Shown piece after piece: positions 34,605-44,230 of a stretch of DNA of 64,000 nt. Source of the stretch: Coprousia sp963931435 (GTDB lineage Bacteria > Actinomycetota > Coriobacteriia > Coriobacteriales > Coriobacteriaceae). The first letter of the stretch is position 1; every line of letters begins with the position of its first letter. Below the pieces are notes generated by a model. The model saw only the letters and a list, made by a program, of their open reading frames with translations. It ran no database searches and had not been told where the DNA came from. The translations under genes were made by a program, and so were the position numbers. The stretch covers positions 1-64,000 of the forward strand of contig OZ007012.1 of assembly GCA_963931435.1 (NCBI GenBank), in the 5' to 3' direction.

Positions 34605-35882
34605 ATGAAGACGGAGCTGACCCCTGAAGAGATCGAACTGGGCATGAGCGCGCTCGCGCCCATCATCGCGCGCTACGCGCAGCTCATCGTCGTCAAGGGG
34701 GTCAACGTTGCCCCGGGGCAGGAAGTGGTCGTCAGCGCACCCGTGGAGACGGCGGCCTTCGCGCGCCAGCTGGTCGAGGCGGCGTATCGCGCCGGTGCGG
34801 GACATGTCACGGTGATCTGGACCGATGACGCCGTGACGCGTCTTGCCTACGAGCACGTGGAGACCGCTCGCTTCGAGCAGACGCCAGCTTGGAAGATCGA
34901 GCAGCTGGACGGGCTCGCGCGAGCCGGGGCATGCTTCATCTTCGTGGAGGGCGCCGACCCCGAGGCGCTGCGCGGCATCGACCCGGCCAAGCCGGCTGCC
35001 GCCTCCAAGGCGCGGAACTCCCAGTGCCGGATCTTCCGGCGCGGCTTGGACTTCAACATCAACCCGTGGTGCATCGCCGGCGCACCCGTCGCGGCATGGG
35101 CGCGCCACGTGTTTCCCGGACTCGACGACGATGAGGCCGTCTACCGCCTGTGGTGCGCCATCCTCTCAGCGGCGCGCGCCGACGGCGAGGACCCCGAGAG
35201 CGCCTGGGAGCTCCACAACGCCACCTTCGAGAAGAACCTGCGCTTCCTGAACGAGCACCACTTCGATGCGCTGCGCTACACGGCGGATAACGGCACCGAC
35301 ATCACCATCGGCCTCACCGACAAGCACATCTGGGCCGGGGGCAAGAGCACCACACCCGAGGGGAGGGCGTTCTTTCCCAACATGCCGACCGAGGAGGTGT
35401 TCACCTCGCCGGACCGCCTGCGGGCCGACGGCATCGTGTACTCCGTGCTGCCGCTCGTGCACCATGGCACCAAGATCGACCGCTTCTGGCTGCGCTTCGA
35501 GGGCGGCGAGGTGGTTGATTTCGGCGCCGAGCAGGGCTACGAGACGCTGAAGAGCATCATCGAGACGGACGAGGGCGCCCGGCGCCTGGGCGAGGTCGCG
35601 CTCATCTCCAAGAACACGCCCATCCGCGAGAGCGGCATCCTGTTCTACGACACGCTCTACGATGAGAACGCGAGCTGCCACATGGCGCTCGGCATCGGGT
35701 TCCCCGAGTGCTACGAGGGCGGATACGATCTGGATGCCGAGGGACTGCGCGCGCATGGCATCAACACCTCCGCCACGCACGTCGACTTCATGATCGGCAC
35801 CGACGATATGGACATCACGGGCGTCATGTCCGATGGCACCGAGGTTCCCGTCTTCGTCAACGGTCAGTGGAGCTGGGAGTAG
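34605..35882 (+). CDS. M29-family metalloaminopeptidase
   Basis: The protein has 425 residues, close to the 410 typical for AmpS/AmpT/PepS-type aminopeptidases. Conserved blocks include the N-terminal VNVAPGQEVVVSAPVE segment, PNMPTEEVFTSPDR with metal-ligand Glu, and the C-terminal SATHVDFMIGTDDMDI with His and Asp ligands. It removes N-terminal residues from peptides in the cytosol. An in-frame GTG lies three bases before the ATG; AAAGGA is six to nine bases upstream, so either may be used. No partner genes nearby. Confidence 0.9.
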   Translation: MKTELTPEEIELGMSALAPIIARYAQLIVVKGVNVAPGQEVVVSAPVETAAFARQLVEAAYRAGAGHVTVIWTDDAVTRLAYEHVETARFEQTPAWKIEQLDGLARAGACFIFVEGADPEALRGIDPAKPAAASKARNSQCRIFRRGLDFNINPWCIAGAPVAAWARHVFPGLDDDEAVYRLWCAILSAARADGEDPESAWELHNATFEKNLRFLNEHHFDALRYTADNGTDITIGLTDKHIWAGGKSTTPEGRAFFPNMPTEEVFTSPDRLRADGIVYSVLPLVHHGTKIDRFWLRFEGGEVVDFGAEQGYETLKSIIETDEGARRLGEVALISKNTPIRESGILFYDTLYDENASCHMALGIGFPECYEGGYDLDAEGLRAHGINTSATHVDFMIGTDDMDITGVMSDGTEVPVFVNGQWSWE

Positions 35883-35889
35883 GGTAGGC

Positions 35890-35919
35890 AAACAAGAAAC
35901 GCCTCCCCGGAAGGAGGCG
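35890..35919 (-). terminator. Terminator of tRNA-Lys
   Basis: On the minus strand a 7-bp stem (35900-35906 with 35913-35919) is followed by GTTTCTTGTTT. Confidence 0.75.
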
Positions 35920-35934
35920 CTGCGGTCAAGGGGG

Positions 35935-36007
35935 TGGGCCGTTAGGGGTTCGAACCCTAGACCTTGGGATTAAAAGTCCCCTGCTCTGCCAGCTGAGCTA
36001 ACGGCCC
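35935..36007 (-). tRNA. tRNA-Lys (anticodon TTT)
   Basis: The 73-nt gene folds as a standard cloverleaf: acceptor stem GGGCCGT/ACGGCCC, anticodon loop CTTTTAA and T loop TTCGAAC. The 3' CCA is not encoded (the DNA reads CCC after the discriminator A), unlike the serine and initiator tRNAs in this window, so CCA must be added enzymatically. A TACAAT box lies at 36019-36024 on the minus strand. Confidence 0.95.
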
Positions 36008-36200
36008 ATCAGAGGAGCATTGTACCACGCGCCGCCTGGTTGCTCATCCACCTTCTATATCCCTACGCTTACCGAGCGCTGGGGAAGGGGCGTTCGAAGT
36101 TGCCGTATGATGGCAGGCAAGAGACGCTCGCGCCTCCGGTCGCTGCCGCCTCAAAGGCGGGGCGGCACCCCCGAAAGGCTCCGAAAGGAAGGCTACACAG

Positions 36201-37895
36201 ATGGCAGACGTACATGAGCTCCTTGACACATGGATTGCCAACGTCAAGGATGAGACCCTTTTGGCAGAGCTCAAGGCGATGAAGGAGTCCGGTGATGAGA
36301 ACGCGATCACCGACGCCTTCTTCCAGGATCTGGAGTTCGGCACGGCGGGCTTGCGCGGCACGCTGGGCGCCGGCACCAACCGCATGAACATCTACACCGT
36401 CGGTCGCGCCACGCAGGGCTTCGCCGAGTACCTGGTCGCGAACTTCGAGAACCCCACCGTCGCCATCGCGCGTGACAGCCGCAACAACGGCGAGCTCTTC
36501 GTGAAGACCGCCGCCGCCATCTTCGCGGCCAACGGCGTCGTGGCCAAGGTGTACCCCAAGATCTCGCCGGTCCCCACGCTCTCCTGGGCGGTGCGCGACC
36601 TCAAGTGCTCCGGCGGCGTGTGCGTGACCGCCTCGCACAACCCGGCGCAGTACAACGGCTACAAGGCCTACGGCCCGGATGGCTGCCAGATCGCTTCCGA
36701 GGTCGCCGACGCCATCTCCGCGGCCATCGCGGGTGTCGATACGTGGAACGGCATCAAGACCATGGACTTCGACGAGGCCGTGGCCGCCGGCAAGATCGAG
36801 TGGATCGGTGACGACTGCCTCGAGCGCTACTACGACGCCGTGGTGGACAAGTCGGTCAACAACCTCACGCCCGAGCAGATCGCCAGCGCACCGCTGAAGC
36901 TCGTCTACACGCCGCTCAACGGCACGGGCCTCATCCCGGTCACGACCGTCCTCAACAAGGTGGGCATCACCGATATCACCATCGTGCCCGAGCAGAAGGA
37001 CCCGGACGGCAACTTCCCCACCTGCCCGTATCCCAACCCCGAGATCCGCGAGGCCATGCAGAAGGGCATCGACTTGTGCGAGGAGGTGCATCCGGACCTC
37101 CTCCTGGCAACCGACCCCGACGCCGACCGCGTGGGCGTGGCCTGCAAGGACGGCGACGGCTACACGCTCTTGACCGGCAACGAGATGGGCGTGCTGCTGC
37201 TCGACTACATCTGCAAGATGCGCGCCGAGCGCGGCGAGGACCTCACCAACAAGGTGGCGGTGACCACCATCGTGTCCTCCGCCATGGTCGATGCGCTCGC
37301 CGAGGAGTACGGCTTCGAGCTGCGCCGCTGCCTCACCGGCTTCAAGTACATCGGCGACATCATCACGTCGCTCTCGGATGCCGGCGAGGTCGACCGCTTC
37401 ATCTTCGGTTTCGAGGAGAGCTACGGCTACCTCTCGGGTGACCACGTCCGCGACAAGGACGCCGTCAACGCCTCCATGCTTATCTGCCAGATGGCGCAGT
37501 ACTACAAGCTGCAGGGCATGAACCTCGTCCAGGCCATGCGCGCGCTCTACGAGAAGTACGGCTACTACCACAACAAGACCATCTCGCTCAGCTACCCCGG
37601 CGCCGACGGCGCCGCCAAGATGGCCGGCATCATGGCCGGGCTCCGCGAGAATCCGCCGACCGAGATCGCCGGCTCGCCGGTCGAGGACGTGGTTGATTAC
37701 GCGACCGGTGTGAACGGCCTGCCCAAGGCCAACGTCATCGAGTTCGACCTCGAGGGCGGCAACAAGGCCATCGTGCGCCCCTCCGGCACTGAGCCCAAGA
37801 TCAAGCTTTACATCTTCGCCAAGGGCGAGGACGCCGCCGCGGCCGATGCGCTCATGGACAAGATCGAGGAGGACGGCCGCAAGCTGCTCGCGTAG
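36201..37895 (+). CDS. pgcA: Phosphoglucomutase/phosphomannomutase
   Basis: The protein has 564 residues and belongs to the alpha-D-phosphohexomutase family. The phosphoserine loop is TASHNPAQYNG, the Mg-binding loop DPDADR, the sugar-binding loop FGFEESYGY and the phosphate-binding loop RPSGTEPKIK, so all four active-site loops are intact. It interconverts glucose-1-phosphate and glucose-6-phosphate and would complete the Leloir pathway for galactose from the 3-13 kb locus, as well as supplying cell wall precursors. AAGGAAGG lies upstream of the ATG. Confidence 0.94.
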   Translation: MADVHELLDTWIANVKDETLLAELKAMKESGDENAITDAFFQDLEFGTAGLRGTLGAGTNRMNIYTVGRATQGFAEYLVANFENPTVAIARDSRNNGELFVKTAAAIFAANGVVAKVYPKISPVPTLSWAVRDLKCSGGVCVTASHNPAQYNGYKAYGPDGCQIASEVADAISAAIAGVDTWNGIKTMDFDEAVAAGKIEWIGDDCLERYYDAVVDKSVNNLTPEQIASAPLKLVYTPLNGTGLIPVTTVLNKVGITDITIVPEQKDPDGNFPTCPYPNPEIREAMQKGIDLCEEVHPDLLLATDPDADRVGVACKDGDGYTLLTGNEMGVLLLDYICKMRAERGEDLTNKVAVTTIVSSAMVDALAEEYGFELRRCLTGFKYIGDIITSLSDAGEVDRFIFGFEESYGYLSGDHVRDKDAVNASMLICQMAQYYKLQGMNLVQAMRALYEKYGYYHNKTISLSYPGADGAAKMAGIMAGLRENPPTEIAGSPVEDVVDYATGVNGLPKANVIEFDLEGGNKAIVRPSGTEPKIKLYIFAKGEDAAAADALMDKIEEDGRKLLA

Positions 37896-37986
37896 CGTCC
37901 GCCGCGTCCGCCCGTCCGCGCTCATGGGACGCGGTCGAGCGAGGTGATGCCGTCCGTCGAGGCGTGCGCTCCCATGATGACTCGGA

Positions 37987-38024
37987 AAGGGCGCTCCGCT
38001 GCAATGCGGGGCGCCCTTGTTGCT
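37987..38024 (+). terminator. Terminator of the phosphoglucomutase gene
   Basis: A 13-bp stem (37987-37999 with 38006-38018, one G-U) is followed by TTGTTGCTCTG. Confidence 0.75.
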
Positions 38025-38164
38025 CTGTCGTCAGCTCCCTTGCTTCTCTGGTTGGGTGGATGCCGACCTGGGTCTGGCCCATGATATGTGCGACGGGACA
38101 GGCTGAAGCAAGATGGAATTGAACAAAGGAGCAGGCGGAAGAAGGGTGCCCGGAAGAAGGGCGG

Positions 38165-38211
38165 TGCGGAAGAAACAAGGGCGCGCAGACCGGTGTGGTC
38201 TGCGCGCCCTT
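38165..38211 (-). terminator. Terminator of the glmU-prs operon
   Basis: A perfect 15-bp stem (38177-38191 with 38197-38211) with a 5-nt loop is followed on the minus strand by TTGTTTCTTC. Confidence 0.88.
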
Positions 38212-38270
38212 GCGCGTGGATGGAGCGGATCGGCGCCGCGGCACAGGAGTGCGAAGCCGGCGTGAGCTGC

Positions 38271-39254
38271 CTACAGCGCGAAGTCGCCGCCGATGAGCTT
38301 GGAGACGCTCTCCTCGTCGTAGACCGCGGCGATGGCGTTGGCGAACTCCTCGGCCACGGTGATGGTCTTGATCTTGCCGCCCACCTCGACGGGGATGGAG
38401 TCGGTGACGAGGCACTCGACGATCGGGGCGTCGTTCAGGCGCTCGATGGCGGGGCCGGAGAAGATGGCGTGGGTGGCGCACACGTAGATGTCGCCGGCGC
38501 CCATCTTCTTGAGTTCGCGCACGCTGGCGCAGAGCGTGCCGGCGGTGTCGATCATGTCGTCGTTGATGATGCAGGTCTTGCCCTGGATGTCGCCGATGAT
38601 GCCCATGACCTCGGCCGCGTTGTGGCGCGGACGGCCCTTGTGGGCGATGGCGAGGTCGCAGCCCAGCATGTCGGAGAGCTTCTTGGCGGCCTTGGCGCGT
38701 CCCACATCAGGGGAGACGACCACGAGGTTCTCGGTGTCGAAGCCCTTGTTGTTGTAGTACTCGCCGAAGAGCGGCAGGGCCGAGAGATGGTTGACGGGGA
38801 TGTCGAAGAAGCCCTGGATCTGGCCTTGGTGCAGGTCGAGCGTGATGACGCGATCGATGCCGGCACGCTCGATGAGGTTGGCAACGAGGCGCGCGGTGAT
38901 GGGCTCGCGCGGCGCGGCCTTGCGGTCCTGGCGGGCGTAGCCGTAGTGGGTGATGCAGGCGGTGATGGTGCGGGCAGAGGCGCGCTTGGCGGCATCGGCG
39001 ACGATGAGCAGCTCCATGAGGGCGTCGTTCACGTCGCCCGAGATGGACTGGATGAAGAAGACGTCGGCGCCGCGGACGGTCTCGTCGAAGCGGGCGTAGA
39101 TCTCGCCGTTGGCGAACTTCTCCAGCGTGAGGCCCGAAAGCTCGACGCCCAGGATCTGCGCGATCTTCTCCGCGAGCGGCCTGTTCGCGGTACCGGAGTA
39201 GACGCGCAGGATCTTCTTCATATCCCTGGTCATCTTTGAATCGGTTGTCGGCAT
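38271..39254 (-). CDS. prs: Ribose-phosphate pyrophosphokinase
   Basis: The protein has 327 residues, normal for PrsA. The PRPP-binding loop region (IINDDMIDTAGTL), the ATP flag region (YGYARQDRK) and the DLHQGQIQGFFDIPVNH segment are all conserved. It makes PRPP for nucleotide, His and Trp synthesis. It follows glmU on the minus strand with a 66-bp gap, the same glmU-prs order found in many Gram-positive bacteria. AAAGGAGA lies upstream of the start. Confidence 0.96.
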   Translation of the reverse strand: MPTTDSKMTRDMKKILRVYSGTANRPLAEKIAQILGVELSGLTLEKFANGEIYARFDETVRGADVFFIQSISGDVNDALMELLIVADAAKRASARTITACITHYGYARQDRKAAPREPITARLVANLIERAGIDRVITLDLHQGQIQGFFDIPVNHLSALPLFGEYYNNKGFDTENLVVVSPDVGRAKAAKKLSDMLGCDLAIAHKGRPRHNAAEVMGIIGDIQGKTCIINDDMIDTAGTLCASVRELKKMGAGDIYVCATHAIFSGPAIERLNDAPIVECLVTDSIPVEVGGKIKTITVAEEFANAIAAVYDEESVSKLIGGDFAL

Positions 39255-39320
39255 CTGCCCTATCTCCTTTGCTTTGCCGCGTCCGGCTTCCCTTAAAGCC
39301 GGGCCTAGTTACCGCTTGCG

Positions 39321-40700
39321 CTACTGCCGCGCGCGCCTGCGCTCGGTGTAACCGCTTATGATGCGCTGCTCGGTGCGCTCGAGGGCGAGCGCACCGTCAG
39401 GAACATCCTTGGTGATGGTGCCGCCGGCGCCGGTCATGGCGTTGGCGCCGATGTTGACCGGCGCGACCATCATGGTGTCCGATCCGATGAAGGTGTTGTC
39501 GCCGATGGTGGTGGCGTTCTTGTGCACGCCGTCGTAGTTGCAGGTGATGGAGCCGGCGCCGATGTTCACGCCCGCGCCCATCGTGGTGTCGCCGATGTAG
39601 GAGAGGTGCGGCACCTTGGAGCCCACGCCGATGGTGGACTTCTTGATCTCGACGTGCGTGCCGGCCTTGGAGTGGTCGCACAGATGCGTGCCGGGGCGCA
39701 GGTAGGCGCGCGGCCCGCAGCTCACGTGGTTGTCGATCCGGACGTCCTCGGCGACGGTCTCGTCGATGACGGAGAAATCGCCCACGCGCGTGTTCATGAG
39801 GCGCGTGTTGGGGCCGACGACGCACTCCTCGCCGATGGAGGTGGCTCCCATGAGCATGGTGGAGGGGTAGATGATGGTGTCGCGCCCGATCTCGACCTCG
39901 GGGCCGATCCAGGTGGTGGCGGGGTCGATCATGGTGACGCCCGCGGCCATGTGGCGCGCGTTGATGCGGTCGCGCGCGATGGCGGTGAGCTCGGCGAGCT
40001 GCGCGCGGCTGTTGACGCCGAGGCTCTCGCGGAAGTCGTCGCAGTGGAAGTAGGTGACGGGCTTGCCCGCGCGACGGAGGATCTCAAGCATGTCGGGCAG
40101 GTAGTACTCATGCTGGGCGTTGTCGCAGCCGATCTCGCCCACGTGCGCGGCGAGCGCGGCGCCGTCGAAGGCGTAGCAGCCGGCGTTGCACTCCAGAAGG
40201 CTCTCGGCCTGCTCGGGCGTGCAGTCCTTCTGCTCGATGATGCGCAGGACCTGCCCCTCGCCGTCGAGCTCGATGCGGCCGTAGCCGAAGGGCTCGGGCG
40301 GGGTGAACGTGAGCACGGCGGCCGCGGCGCGGCCCTCGGCCACGGTGTCGGCGAACATGCGGATGGTGTCCGGCTCGATGAGCGGCAGGTCGCCGTTGAG
40401 CACCACCACGGGGCCCTCGGCGATGCCGCACGCCTCGATGGCCACCTTGACGGCGTGCCCGGTGCCCAGGCGCTCGGCCTGCTCGACGCATTCGACGCCC
40501 TCGATGCCCTCGAGCAGCGCGCGGACCTCGTCGCCATGGCTTCCCACGACGGTGACGACCCGCCCGGCGCCCGCGGCGAGCGCGGCGTCGACGATCCAGC
40601 GAATCATCGGTTTTGCGAGGATGCGATGAGAAACCTTGGCATGGTTGGACTTCATACGGGTACCCTCGCCGGCGGCGAGGATGATGACGGTTGCGTCCAT
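39321..40700 (-). CDS. glmU: Bifunctional GlmU: GlcNAc-1-P uridylyltransferase and glucosamine-1-P acetyltransferase
   Basis: The protein has 459 residues. The N-terminal pyrophosphorylase domain begins ATVIILAAGEGTRMKS; the C-terminal part is a left-handed beta-helix with repeated hexapeptides (for example GEECVVGPNTRLMN, then HLSYIGDTTMGAGVNIGAG with the catalytic region). It makes UDP-GlcNAc for peptidoglycan. The start at 40700 fits the family and has GAGGGG upstream; a longer frame to 40817 is ignored. It is divergent from the ECF transporter genes. Confidence 0.96.
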   Translation of the reverse strand: MDATVIILAAGEGTRMKSNHAKVSHRILAKPMIRWIVDAALAAGAGRVVTVVGSHGDEVRALLEGIEGVECVEQAERLGTGHAVKVAIEACGIAEGPVVVLNGDLPLIEPDTIRMFADTVAEGRAAAAVLTFTPPEPFGYGRIELDGEGQVLRIIEQKDCTPEQAESLLECNAGCYAFDGAALAAHVGEIGCDNAQHEYYLPDMLEILRRAGKPVTYFHCDDFRESLGVNSRAQLAELTAIARDRINARHMAAGVTMIDPATTWIGPEVEIGRDTIIYPSTMLMGATSIGEECVVGPNTRLMNTRVGDFSVIDETVAEDVRIDNHVSCGPRAYLRPGTHLCDHSKAGTHVEIKKSTIGVGSKVPHLSYIGDTTMGAGVNIGAGSITCNYDGVHKNATTIGDNTFIGSDTMMVAPVNIGANAMTGAGGTITKDVPDGALALERTEQRIISGYTERRRARQ

Positions 40701-40915
40701 GAAACCCCTCAACATCGTGATGACGTATGCGCGTGAGCGCGCAAGACCCTCTGATGATACCGCATAGCGTTGACGGTTCGTGCACAGGGGAGGCATATTC
40801 ACCAAGGAGTTCCACATGGGGTGCGATGGGGGTTCGGTGCGCGCCTTCCCCCCGGTCCCGGGACCGTTACACTGGATTGATTCGAAGGGATGCGGGAGCG
40901 CGAGAGGGGAGGGCC

Positions 40916-41785
40916 ATGTCGCACAGGGTCGAGCACACGGCGTTCGATGGATGCCATCCGGCGGTGGGCGCCGTCTACGCGGTCATAACCCTCGCACTCA
41001 CCATGTTCTCGCTGCAGCCCGTGCTCATCGCGCTCTCGTGCGCGGGCGGGTTCTGCTACGCCTGCTGCGTGCGCGGACCCGGGGAGGCGCTGCGCAGCCT
41101 GCGCTGGCAGCTGCCGTTGCTGGTCGTCGTGGCGCTGCTCAACCCGTTCTTCTCCGCCTCGGGCTCCACCGAGATCGCACGCATCGGCGGGCGCGCCATC
41201 TACCTGGAGAGCCTGTGCTACGGCTGCGCCATGGCGGGCCTGTTCGTCGCGTGCACGCTGTGGTTCCGGGGGGCGTGCAGCATGGTCCCGTTCGACCGCG
41301 CCATGACGCTTCTGGGCTCGGCTGCCCCGGTGCTGGCGCTCATGGTGTGCCAGTGCATGCGGCTCATCCCGCGGTTCGTGCGGCAGGGCCGGCAGGTGGC
41401 GGCGGTGGCCGATGTCGCCCGCCCGCCGGCGGCCGGCGCCCGGGAGCGCCTGCGCGCGCGGCTGAGGCTCTCGCACGTGCTCATGGGCTGGACGCTGGAG
41501 GATTCGCTGGAGACGGCCGATGCCATGCGCGCGCGGGCCTGGGGCGCCGCGCGGCGCCGCACGAGCTACACGCGCTACCGCTTCACGCCGGCGGACGGGC
41601 TGCGCCTGGTGGTGATCGGCCTGGCGGGCGCCCTCGTGTTCGCTCTCGCGGTCGAGGCGGTTGGGCGGTTCTCGTTCTACCCGACGCTGAGCCCGCTGGC
41701 TCCGTGGTGGGGTTACGGGGCCTATGCCGCCTGGATGGCGGTGCCCGCGCTTCTGCATCTACGGGAGGGGTTGATGTTCCGATGA
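40916..41785 (+). CDS. ecfT: ECF transporter transmembrane T component (CbiQ/EcfT family)
   Basis: The protein has 289 residues with about six membrane helices and the two cytosolic coupling motifs with Ala-Arg-Gly-like signatures, here DAMRARAWG near residue 200. The T component links the S component to the ATPases. GAGAGGGGAGG precedes the ATG at 40916. Its stop overlaps the ATPase gene start (ATGA), showing coupling. The gene order T, A-A, S defines a dedicated (group I) ECF transporter. Confidence 0.88.
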   Translation: MSHRVEHTAFDGCHPAVGAVYAVITLALTMFSLQPVLIALSCAGGFCYACCVRGPGEALRSLRWQLPLLVVVALLNPFFSASGSTEIARIGGRAIYLESLCYGCAMAGLFVACTLWFRGACSMVPFDRAMTLLGSAAPVLALMVCQCMRLIPRFVRQGRQVAAVADVARPPAAGARERLRARLRLSHVLMGWTLEDSLETADAMRARAWGAARRRTSYTRYRFTPADGLRLVVIGLAGALVFALAVEAVGRFSFYPTLSPLAPWWGYGAYAAWMAVPALLHLREGLMFR

Positions 41786-43389
41786 TCGACGAGGCTCTTG
41801 CCGCGCCCGCCTCAGCCGGGAGCGCCGCCGAGGGCGCCGCAGACGCCGCGCCCGCCATCGAGGTGCGCGGCCTCACGTTCACCTACCCGGGCCAGGACGC
41901 GCCCGTGCTCGTTGGCGTGGACTGGACGGTGCCCGCCGGGGCGTTCGCGCTGCTGGTGGGGGGCACGGGGTCGGGCAAATCCACCCTGCTTGCGCTCCTC
42001 AAGCCCGAGATCGCGCCCACCGGCTCCCTCGCCGGGACCCGGCGCGTGCTGGGGGACGATATCGAGCGGCTTGACCCGCGCGCGTCGGCGCGGACGGTGG
42101 GCTACGTGTTCCAGCGCCCGGAGAACCAGATCGTGTGCGAGAGCGTGTGGCACGAGATGGCCTTCTGCCTGGAGAACCTGGGCGTGCCCACCGACGAGAT
42201 GCGTCGGCATATCGCCGAGACCAGCTACTTCTTCGGAATCGACGACTGGTTCCGCCGCGACACCGCGACGCTCTCGGGCGGACGCAAGCAGCTCCTGGCC
42301 CTGGCTGCCACGCTCGTGGCCGAGCCCCGGGTGCTCGTGCTCGACGAGCCCACCGCGCAGCTCGACCCCATCGCCGAGAAGAACTTCCTGCATGCGCTCT
42401 TCCGCATCAACCGCGAGCTGGGCTGCACGGTGGTGGTGGCGACGCACCGCCCGCGCGCGATGGTGGACTACGCGACGTGCGCGTTCGCGCTGCGCGCGGG
42501 CAAGGTGGAGGAGATTGCCTCGCTCGAGCCCCTGCGCCGCCGCGAGGTGCTCATGCCCGCCGGCTCGCCCGCGCAAGGCGCCGTCATCCCGCCCGCCAAG
42601 GATGCCGCGTCCGCTACGGTCTGCGGCGATGGCTCCTCCATGGGGGGAGGTGCCTCCGCAGCACCCGCCTCGTCTCCTGCGCGCGGCGCGCGGTCCTCCC
42701 GCGCCGCTGGTGAGGCACAGCCCCGGCGCGGCGCGGCGGCGGCCTCGCTCGACCGGGTGTGGTTCCGCTACGAGCGCGACGCCGACTGGGTGCTGCGCGG
42801 GCTCGAGCTCGCGGTGCGGCCGGGCGCCCTGCATGCGCTGGTGGGGGGCAACGGTTGCGGCAAGTCGACCCTGCTCGCGCTCCTGGCGGGCCTCAAGCGC
42901 CCGCAGCGCGGGCGCATGCGCGTCGCCGCGAGGACCCGTGCGCTGTTGCCCCAGGACCCGCGCGCCCTCTTCGCGGCCGAGACGGTGCGCGGTGAGCTGA
43001 TGGAATGGTCGGGCTCGGGCGGCTACGATGCCGCCGAGGCGCGCGCCCTCGCCGCCGAGGCGGGACTCGGGTGGTGCCTCGATCGGCATCCCTACGACCT
43101 CTCGGGCGGCCAGCAGCAGCTTCTGGCCCTGTGCAAGCTCCTGCTCATCGAGCCGGAGGTCCTGCTGCTCGATGAGCCCACCAAGGGGCTCGATCTGGCG
43201 GGCCGCCGCCTCGTGGCGCGCCTGCTGCGCGCGGCGTGCGACCGCGGTGCGACCGTGGTCATGGCGACGCACGACCTGGATGCCGTCGAGCAGCTCGCCG
43301 ACGAGGTCTCCATGGTGTTCGATGGCGAGGTCGCCTGCACGGCGGCCAGTGAGGAGTTCTTCCGCGGCAATGTCTACTACCGACCCTGA
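41782..43389 (+). CDS. ecfA: ECF transporter fused double ATPase (EcfA-EcfA')
   Basis: The protein has 535 residues with two ABC ATPase domains in one chain. Domain 1 (~28-255): Walker A GGTGSGKST, signature LSGGRKQ, Walker B LVLDEPTAQLD. Domain 2 (~320-520): Walker A GGNGCGKST, signature LSGGQQQ, Walker B LLLDEPTKGLD. They are joined by a ~60-residue Ala/Ser/Pro-rich linker. Most ECF transporters use two separate ATPases, but fused forms are known. It overlaps ecfT by four bases and the S component by about 20 bases. Confidence 0.92.
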   Translation: MIDEALAAPASAGSAAEGAADAAPAIEVRGLTFTYPGQDAPVLVGVDWTVPAGAFALLVGGTGSGKSTLLALLKPEIAPTGSLAGTRRVLGDDIERLDPRASARTVGYVFQRPENQIVCESVWHEMAFCLENLGVPTDEMRRHIAETSYFFGIDDWFRRDTATLSGGRKQLLALAATLVAEPRVLVLDEPTAQLDPIAEKNFLHALFRINRELGCTVVVATHRPRAMVDYATCAFALRAGKVEEIASLEPLRRREVLMPAGSPAQGAVIPPAKDAASATVCGDGSSMGGGASAAPASSPARGARSSRAAGEAQPRRGAAAASLDRVWFRYERDADWVLRGLELAVRPGALHALVGGNGCGKSTLLALLAGLKRPQRGRMRVAARTRALLPQDPRALFAAETVRGELMEWSGSGGYDAAEARALAAEAGLGWCLDRHPYDLSGGQQQLLALCKLLLIEPEVLLLDEPTKGLDLAGRRLVARLLRAACDRGATVVMATHDLDAVEQLADEVSMVFDGEVACTAASEEFFRGNVYYRP

Positions 43390-44128
43390 TCGCCCGCGCA
43401 CCGCGCCCGTCCCCTCGCGCGCCGCCCGCGTGCTGCGCGCCCTGCAGGCACCGCTGCTGGTCGCGGTGCCCGCCTGCATGATCGCCGCGGCGGCGCTGGG
43501 CATCCGCCAGGCGGCCCTCATGATGCTCGGCGTGGTGCTGCTGGTGATCGCGCTGTTCTTCGCGGGGTTCGAGGCCTCGCGCCCCGCGCTCCGGCAGATC
43601 ATGCCCACCCTCGTGCTCGCGGCCCTCGCGGCGGCGGGACGCATCCTGTTCGCCCCGGTGCCCGATTTCAAGCCCGTCTCGGCCATCGCCACCATCGCCG
43701 GCGCCGTGCTGGGGCCCTCTCACGGCTTCATGGTGGGCGCGCTCGCGGCGCTCACCAGCAACTTCTTCTTCGGACAGGGCATGTGGAGCCCGTGGCAGAT
43801 GTACGCCTGGGGGCTCGTGGGCTACATCGGGGGCCTGCTGGCCCGGCGGGGGTGCTTCGCGCGTCCCGACGGCACGGTGCGCCGCCTGCCCCTTCTGGTC
43901 TGGGGTTTCTCCTCGGCGGCGGTGTACGGGGCGGTGATCAACGCCTACGACGTCATCGGGTTCGTCCAGCCGCTCACCTGGGCGGGCGCCCTCGCGCGCG
44001 TGGCGGCCTCGATGCCCTTCGACGTGATGCACGGCCTCTCGACCATGGTGTTCCTCGCGGCGCTCTACGGGCCGTGGTGCCGCCGCATCGGACGCGTGCT
44101 GCGCAAGTACGACCTGGCGGAGCGCTGA
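43370..44128 (+). CDS. ECF transporter substrate-specific S component
   Basis: The protein has 252 residues with about six helices. The segment VSAIATIAGAVLGPSHGFMVGALAALTSN is typical of ECF S components. The start at 43370 lies inside the end of the ATPase gene and has GAGGAG upstream. Vitamin specificity is not clear from sequence; no riboswitch is recognised upstream, so candidates such as thiamine precursors, cobalamin or others cannot be separated here. Confidence 0.8.
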   Translation: MSTTDPDRPRTAPVPSRAARVLRALQAPLLVAVPACMIAAAALGIRQAALMMLGVVLLVIALFFAGFEASRPALRQIMPTLVLAALAAAGRILFAPVPDFKPVSAIATIAGAVLGPSHGFMVGALAALTSNFFFGQGMWSPWQMYAWGLVGYIGGLLARRGCFARPDGTVRRLPLLVWGFSSAAVYGAVINAYDVIGFVQPLTWAGALARVAASMPFDVMHGLSTMVFLAALYGPWCRRIGRVLRKYDLAER

Positions 44129-44230
44129 GGCCGGCGGCCGGAGGTATAGCTTCGCGCTTGATTGGGAATAAGGTACCTAATTATTTGCTGACCCCTTATA
44201 CTGCGTGCGATGGCGCGCATCGGAGGTGCT

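Larger units (their letters stand above)
37896..38270. other. 375-bp gap between convergent pgm and prs genes
   Basis: The gap contains two terminators facing opposite ways (listed separately). No gene is seen in the rest. Confidence 0.8.

Noticed and set aside
35935..36007. Damaged tRNA-Lys because CCA is missing
   Set aside because: Many bacteria add CCA after transcription; all stems pair correctly, so the gene looks functional.
40701..40915. Vitamin riboswitch upstream of the ECF operon
   Set aside because: No conserved TPP, cobalamin, FMN or other riboswitch core could be recognised in this short divergent gap.
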